NCBI GenBank assembly: GCA_024645065.1
Contig: JAHEGP010000038.1
Coordinates: forward strand, 1-17,575
Origin: Cellvibrionales bacterium
Lineage (GTDB): Bacteria; Pseudomonadota; Gammaproteobacteria; Pseudomonadales; JAHEGP01
Direction: 5' to 3'
Length of the DNA stretch: 17,575 nt
Shown here: positions 14,534 to 17,575 of the stretch, piece after piece
Position numbering within the stretch: the first letter of the stretch is position 1
How the letters are laid out: every line of letters starts with the position of its first letter
Made by a program: the position numbers and the translations under genes
The notes under the pieces: generated by a model
Databases searched by the model: none
Told to the model about the DNA's origin: nothing
The model's input: only the letters and a program-made list of their open reading frames with translations

Positions 14534-15706
14534 ATGACAATTTCCATACAACTCGCACCGCAGCCGGAACTGGCTGGCGAGGTGGAGGTCGACCTCAGCC
14601 GGGTGCGGCAGCCCCAGTACGGCCGCTACCTCGACGAGTGCAACCCGGGCCAGGTGTTTGTCCACCCCCGGGGCTACACCTTCGAGGCTGGCAATATGTC
14701 GGCCTTTGCCCGCACTTACATGCAAACCAACCCGCTCTACCTGAATACTGACTACGCCAGGGCCCACGGCTTTGCTGACCTGCTGGCCAGTCCGCAAATG
14801 GTGTTCAATGTTACCCTGTCCCTCGGGGTACAAAACGATTCCGAGAAGGCAATCGCCAATCTCGGCTACTACGATGTGCAGTTCCTGCAACCGGTCTATC
14901 CCGGCGACACCCTGCATGCCTACACCAAGGTACTCGAGCGCAAGGAACGCGGCGGCGACAAGCCCGGGATCGTCAGAATACGGACGCTTGGGGTCAACCA
15001 GCGCGGCGAAAACGTGCTGCAGTACGAGCGCAAGATCATGGTGGGCGTACGGGGCGACAGGCTGCCGACAACCCCGGCGCCGGAAAACCCGCTGGAATTC
15101 CCATGGCTGGACGCGCCGCGCCTCGACCTCCCCGTTACCGCCGCGACCGGGCTTGCCAGCCTGACCGGACCCAATACCTACTGGGAGGATTTCACCCCGG
15201 GCGATGTAATCGTTCACGCCAATGGCCGCACTATTACCGAAGAACACATGGCCCTGACCTACGCGGTGGGCAACAGCCACCCACTGCATTTCGACCGGGT
15301 CTTCAGTAGCGGCCTTGCGGGCAAGATGAGCGGCGAGCCGATTGTCTACGGCGGTCTGGTATTTGCCTGGCTGGATGGTTTGGCCAGCCGCGATGTCAGC
15401 GAAAACGCCGTCTGGGAGCTGGGTTTTACCGAGGGTTACCACACCCAGCCGGCGGTAGCAGGCGACACGGTGGGTGCCCTGTCCCGGGTTTTGGCCAGTG
15501 AGCCCCTGGCGGATTCCGAGGCACTTGGCGTCGTCACCCTGCAACTGATCGGCGTGAAAAACATCTCCGCGGCAGCGGCCCTGACAACCCATGGCGCCGA
15601 CCTGTTCGTCAAGGAAGACAGCAAGCGCCACTTGGGCAAAGAAAAAATTAGCGATAAAATATTTGAAATCGAGCGCCGCCTGCTGATCAAGCGCCGCCCC
15701 GCATAA
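14534..15706 (+). CDS. mch: Mesaconyl-CoA hydratase (beta-methylmalyl-CoA dehydratase)
   Basis: A 390-residue double hot-dog (tandem MaoC) hydratase interconverting mesaconyl-CoA and beta-methylmalyl-CoA. The first fold spans about 37-175 (YLDECNPGQVFVHPRGYTF; degenerate NPLYLNTD at 66-73). The second spans about 216-345 and carries the hydratase-2 type motif G-N-S-H-P-L-H-F-D (246-254), so catalysis is expected in the C-terminal fold. The last 35 or so residues are a charged tail (EDSKRHLGKEKISDK...RRLLIKRRP). From memory the Rhodobacter enzyme is about 340 residues, so this form is somewhat longer. GAGGAG lies eight bases before the ATG; only 12 bases separate it from mcd and 12 from ecm, forming one operon. 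Confidence 0.9.
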   Translation: MTISIQLAPQPELAGEVEVDLSRVRQPQYGRYLDECNPGQVFVHPRGYTFEAGNMSAFARTYMQTNPLYLNTDYARAHGFADLLASPQMVFNVTLSLGVQNDSEKAIANLGYYDVQFLQPVYPGDTLHAYTKVLERKERGGDKPGIVRIRTLGVNQRGENVLQYERKIMVGVRGDRLPTTPAPENPLEFPWLDAPRLDLPVTAATGLASLTGPNTYWEDFTPGDVIVHANGRTITEEHMALTYAVGNSHPLHFDRVFSSGLAGKMSGEPIVYGGLVFAWLDGLASRDVSENAVWELGFTEGYHTQPAVAGDTVGALSRVLASEPLADSEALGVVTLQLIGVKNISAAAALTTHGADLFVKEDSKRHLGKEKISDKIFEIERRLLIKRRPA

Positions 15707-15718
15707 AGGAAACCAGAC

Positions 15719-17575
15719 ATGGCGACCAAGCCCGCTCCTGCCGATCGACCGTGGTTGATGCGCACCTATTCCGGCCATAGCTCCGCCCGCGCATCCAATG
15801 AACTCTACCGCATGAACCTGTCCAAGGGCCAAACCGGACTTTCAGTGGCCTTCGACCTGCCTACCCAGACCGGCTACGACTCGGACCACCCGCTGGCCCG
15901 GGGTGAGGTCGGCAAGGTCGGCGTGCCGATCTGCCATATCGGTGACATGGAAGCCCTGTTTGATCAGATCCCGCTGGACCGGATGAATACCTCGATGACG
16001 ATCAATGCCACTGCGCCATGGTTGCTGGCGTTGTACGTGGCGACTGCCGAGCGCCAGGGCGTGGACCCGTCGCAATTGCAGGGCACCACCCAGAACGACA
16101 TCCTCAAGGAATATCTATCCCGCGGCACCTATATTTTTCCGCCGCAGCCCTCGGTAAGGCTGGTTACCGATGTGATCTCCTACACCGTGCAGAATATTCC
16201 CAAGTGGAACCCGACCAATGTCTGCAGCTACCACCTGCAGGAAGCCGGTGCGACCCCGATGCAGGAGCTGGCCTATGCCCTGTGTACCGCCACCACTATT
16301 CTCGACGCGGTGCGCGACTCCGGGCAGATGGACGGCGACAGCTTCAAGCAGGTGGTGGGCCGGATTTCCTTTTTCGTCAACGCCGGCATCCGCTTTGTGG
16401 AAGAGACCTGCAAGATGCGTGCTTTCTGCACAATGTGGGAAAAGCTGGTGACCGAGCGCTACGGCGTCACCGACCCCAAGCTCAAGCGGTTTCGCTACGG
16501 GGTGCAGGTCAACTCGCTGGGATTGACCGAATCCCAGCCGGAAAACAATGTGCAACGTATCGTGCTGGAAATGTTGGCCGTCACCCTGTCGAAAAACGCC
16601 CGCGCCCGGGCGATCCAATTGCCGGCTTGGAACGAAGCCCTTGGCCTGCCCCGCCCCTGGGATCAGCAGTGGGCGCTGCGGATGCAACAGGTACTCGCCT
16701 TTGAAACCGATCTGCTGGAGTACGACGACATCCTCGAGGGGTCGCCGGTTATCGACGCCAAGGTCGCAGCGCTAATCGCCGGAGCCGAGGCCGAAATGGA
16801 GCAGGTCGCCACCCAGGGCGGGATGGTGCCCGCTATCGAAACCGGTTACGTCAAACGCGAGCTGGTAAAGAGTCACACCGAGCGGCTGCGTGCCATAGAA
16901 AGCGGCGACCTCAAGATTATTGGCGTTAACTGTTTCCAGCAGACCGCTGAATCGCCCCTCACCACCGGGACCGACAGCGGCATTATGAAGGTCGACAGCC
17001 AGGCCGAGCAGGACCAAATCAATGCACTTCAGGCATTTCGAGCGAGTCGCAACCCGGCCGAGGTCGAACGCAGCCTGGCGGCGCTTCGAGCCGCTGCCAA
17101 AGGTACCGCCAATATCATGCCGGCATCCATCGACTGCGCCCGGGCGGGTGTTACCACCGGCGAATGGAGCCAGGTATTGCGCGACGTCTTCGGCGAGTAC
17201 CGCGCCCCCACCGGCATCGATATCTCCGGCACCAGCCAGGGCCAGTCTGCTGCGGCCGGCGCCGTTCGCGAGCGCGTCAAACAAACCGGCGCCGAACTGG
17301 GTCGCCCGCTGCGGCTACTGATTGGCAAACCCGGCCTCGATGGCCACAGTAACGGCGCCGAACAAATCGCTGTCAAGGGGCGTGATGTCGGCTTTGAAAT
17401 CGTCTACGAAGGCATCCGGCTGACCCCCAGGCAGATCGCACGGGCCGCTCAGGAGGAGGGTGTGCACCTGATTGGCCTGTCGGTACTCAGCGGCAGCCAT
17501 ATCGAACTGGCTGCCGATATCGCCAATGAACTGGCACAACTGGGGCTGGCGGACCTGCCGGTAATCATCGGTGGA
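15719..17575 (+). CDS. ecm: Ethylmalonyl-CoA mutase, coenzyme B12-dependent (cut by the right edge)
   Basis: The first 619 residues are present, open to the last base; the family is about 650-680 long, so only the C-terminal end is missing. The enzyme isomerises (2R)-ethylmalonyl-CoA to (2S)-methylsuccinyl-CoA by an adenosylcobalamin radical mechanism, the defining step of the ethylmalonyl-CoA pathway. The barrel domain starts PWLMRTYSGHSSARASNELY and has AFDLPTQTGYDSDH (44-57) and RGEVGKVGVP (61-70). That block marks Ecm rather than methylmalonyl-CoA mutase, as does VNSLGLTESQPENNVQRI. The cobalamin domain has the D541-G-H543-S-N-G motif, with His543 the cobalt ligand, followed by GLSVLSGSH and the GG at the window end. 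AAGGA lies eight bases before the ATG. Product feeds directly into mcd. Confidence 0.95.
   Translation, partial: MATKPAPADRPWLMRTYSGHSSARASNELYRMNLSKGQTGLSVAFDLPTQTGYDSDHPLARGEVGKVGVPICHIGDMEALFDQIPLDRMNTSMTINATAPWLLALYVATAERQGVDPSQLQGTTQNDILKEYLSRGTYIFPPQPSVRLVTDVISYTVQNIPKWNPTNVCSYHLQEAGATPMQELAYALCTATTILDAVRDSGQMDGDSFKQVVGRISFFVNAGIRFVEETCKMRAFCTMWEKLVTERYGVTDPKLKRFRYGVQVNSLGLTESQPENNVQRIVLEMLAVTLSKNARARAIQLPAWNEALGLPRPWDQQWALRMQQVLAFETDLLEYDDILEGSPVIDAKVAALIAGAEAEMEQVATQGGMVPAIETGYVKRELVKSHTERLRAIESGDLKIIGVNCFQQTAESPLTTGTDSGIMKVDSQAEQDQINALQAFRASRNPAEVERSLAALRAAAKGTANIMPASIDCARAGVTTGEWSQVLRDVFGEYRAPTGIDISGTSQGQSAAAGAVRERVKQTGAELGRPLRLLIGKPGLDGHSNGAEQIAVKGRDVGFEIVYEGIRLTPRQIARAAQEEGVHLIGLSVLSGSHIELAADIANELAQLGLADLPVIIGG

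Noticed and set aside
13076..15832. 918-codon open frame on the minus strand opposite mcd, mch and the start of ecm
   Set aside because: It is antisense to well-recognised genes, has no family likeness and arises from GC-rich codon bias.

Overview
The window looks like a chromosomal segment of a GC-rich, probably marine-type gammaproteobacterium. The fatty-acid oxidation pair is the gammaproteobacterial FadB/FadA type (716 and 392 residues), YgiQ is very close to the enterobacterial and Pseudomonas form, and several small genes resemble Pseudomonas-type conserved proteins. No genus can be named from the sequence alone.

Layout, left to right. Positions 1-232 hold the start of a minus-strand lipoprotein gene carrying an 18-bp tandem repeat; it runs off the left edge. 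A small basic conserved protein (459-785, plus) and a coniferyl-aldehyde-type aldehyde dehydrogenase (951-2435, plus) follow. The dehydrogenase converges on a small secreted protein gene (2613-2975, minus), and between them lies a 158-bp near-perfect nested palindrome. Next are a truncated short-chain dehydrogenase remnant (3011-3418, minus), a membrane-anchored glycerophosphodiester phosphodiesterase (3551-5398, plus) and a two-helix membrane miniprotein (5418-5684, plus). A minus-strand fadB-fadA operon (9228 down to 5869) follows, with a strong sigma70-type promoter and a clear intrinsic terminator. ygiQ (11525 down to 9366, minus) lies upstream of it.

The right third (11658-17575) is the most distinctive part. 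A malyl-CoA thioesterase-like gene (mcl2 type, minus) is divergent from a tight plus-strand operon: methylsuccinyl-CoA dehydrogenase (mcd), mesaconyl-CoA hydratase (mch) and ethylmalonyl-CoA mutase (ecm, cut by the right edge). These encode successive or adjoining steps of the ethylmalonyl-CoA pathway, which assimilates acetyl-CoA in organisms lacking isocitrate lyase: ethylmalonyl-CoA -> methylsuccinyl-CoA (Ecm) -> mesaconyl-CoA (Mcd) -> beta-methylmalyl-CoA (Mch), with malyl-CoA hydrolysed to malate by the Mcl2-type enzyme. The pathway is best known from Alphaproteobacteria and Actinobacteria, so it is notable beside gammaproteobacterial-type genes. Crotonyl-CoA carboxylase/reductase, the epimerase and the Mcl1 lyase are not in the window. 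Beta-oxidation by FadBA would supply the acetyl-CoA this route consumes, but a functional link is inference.

No rRNA, tRNA, CRISPR array, integrase or insertion sequence was seen. No stretch over 300 bases lacks a gene.
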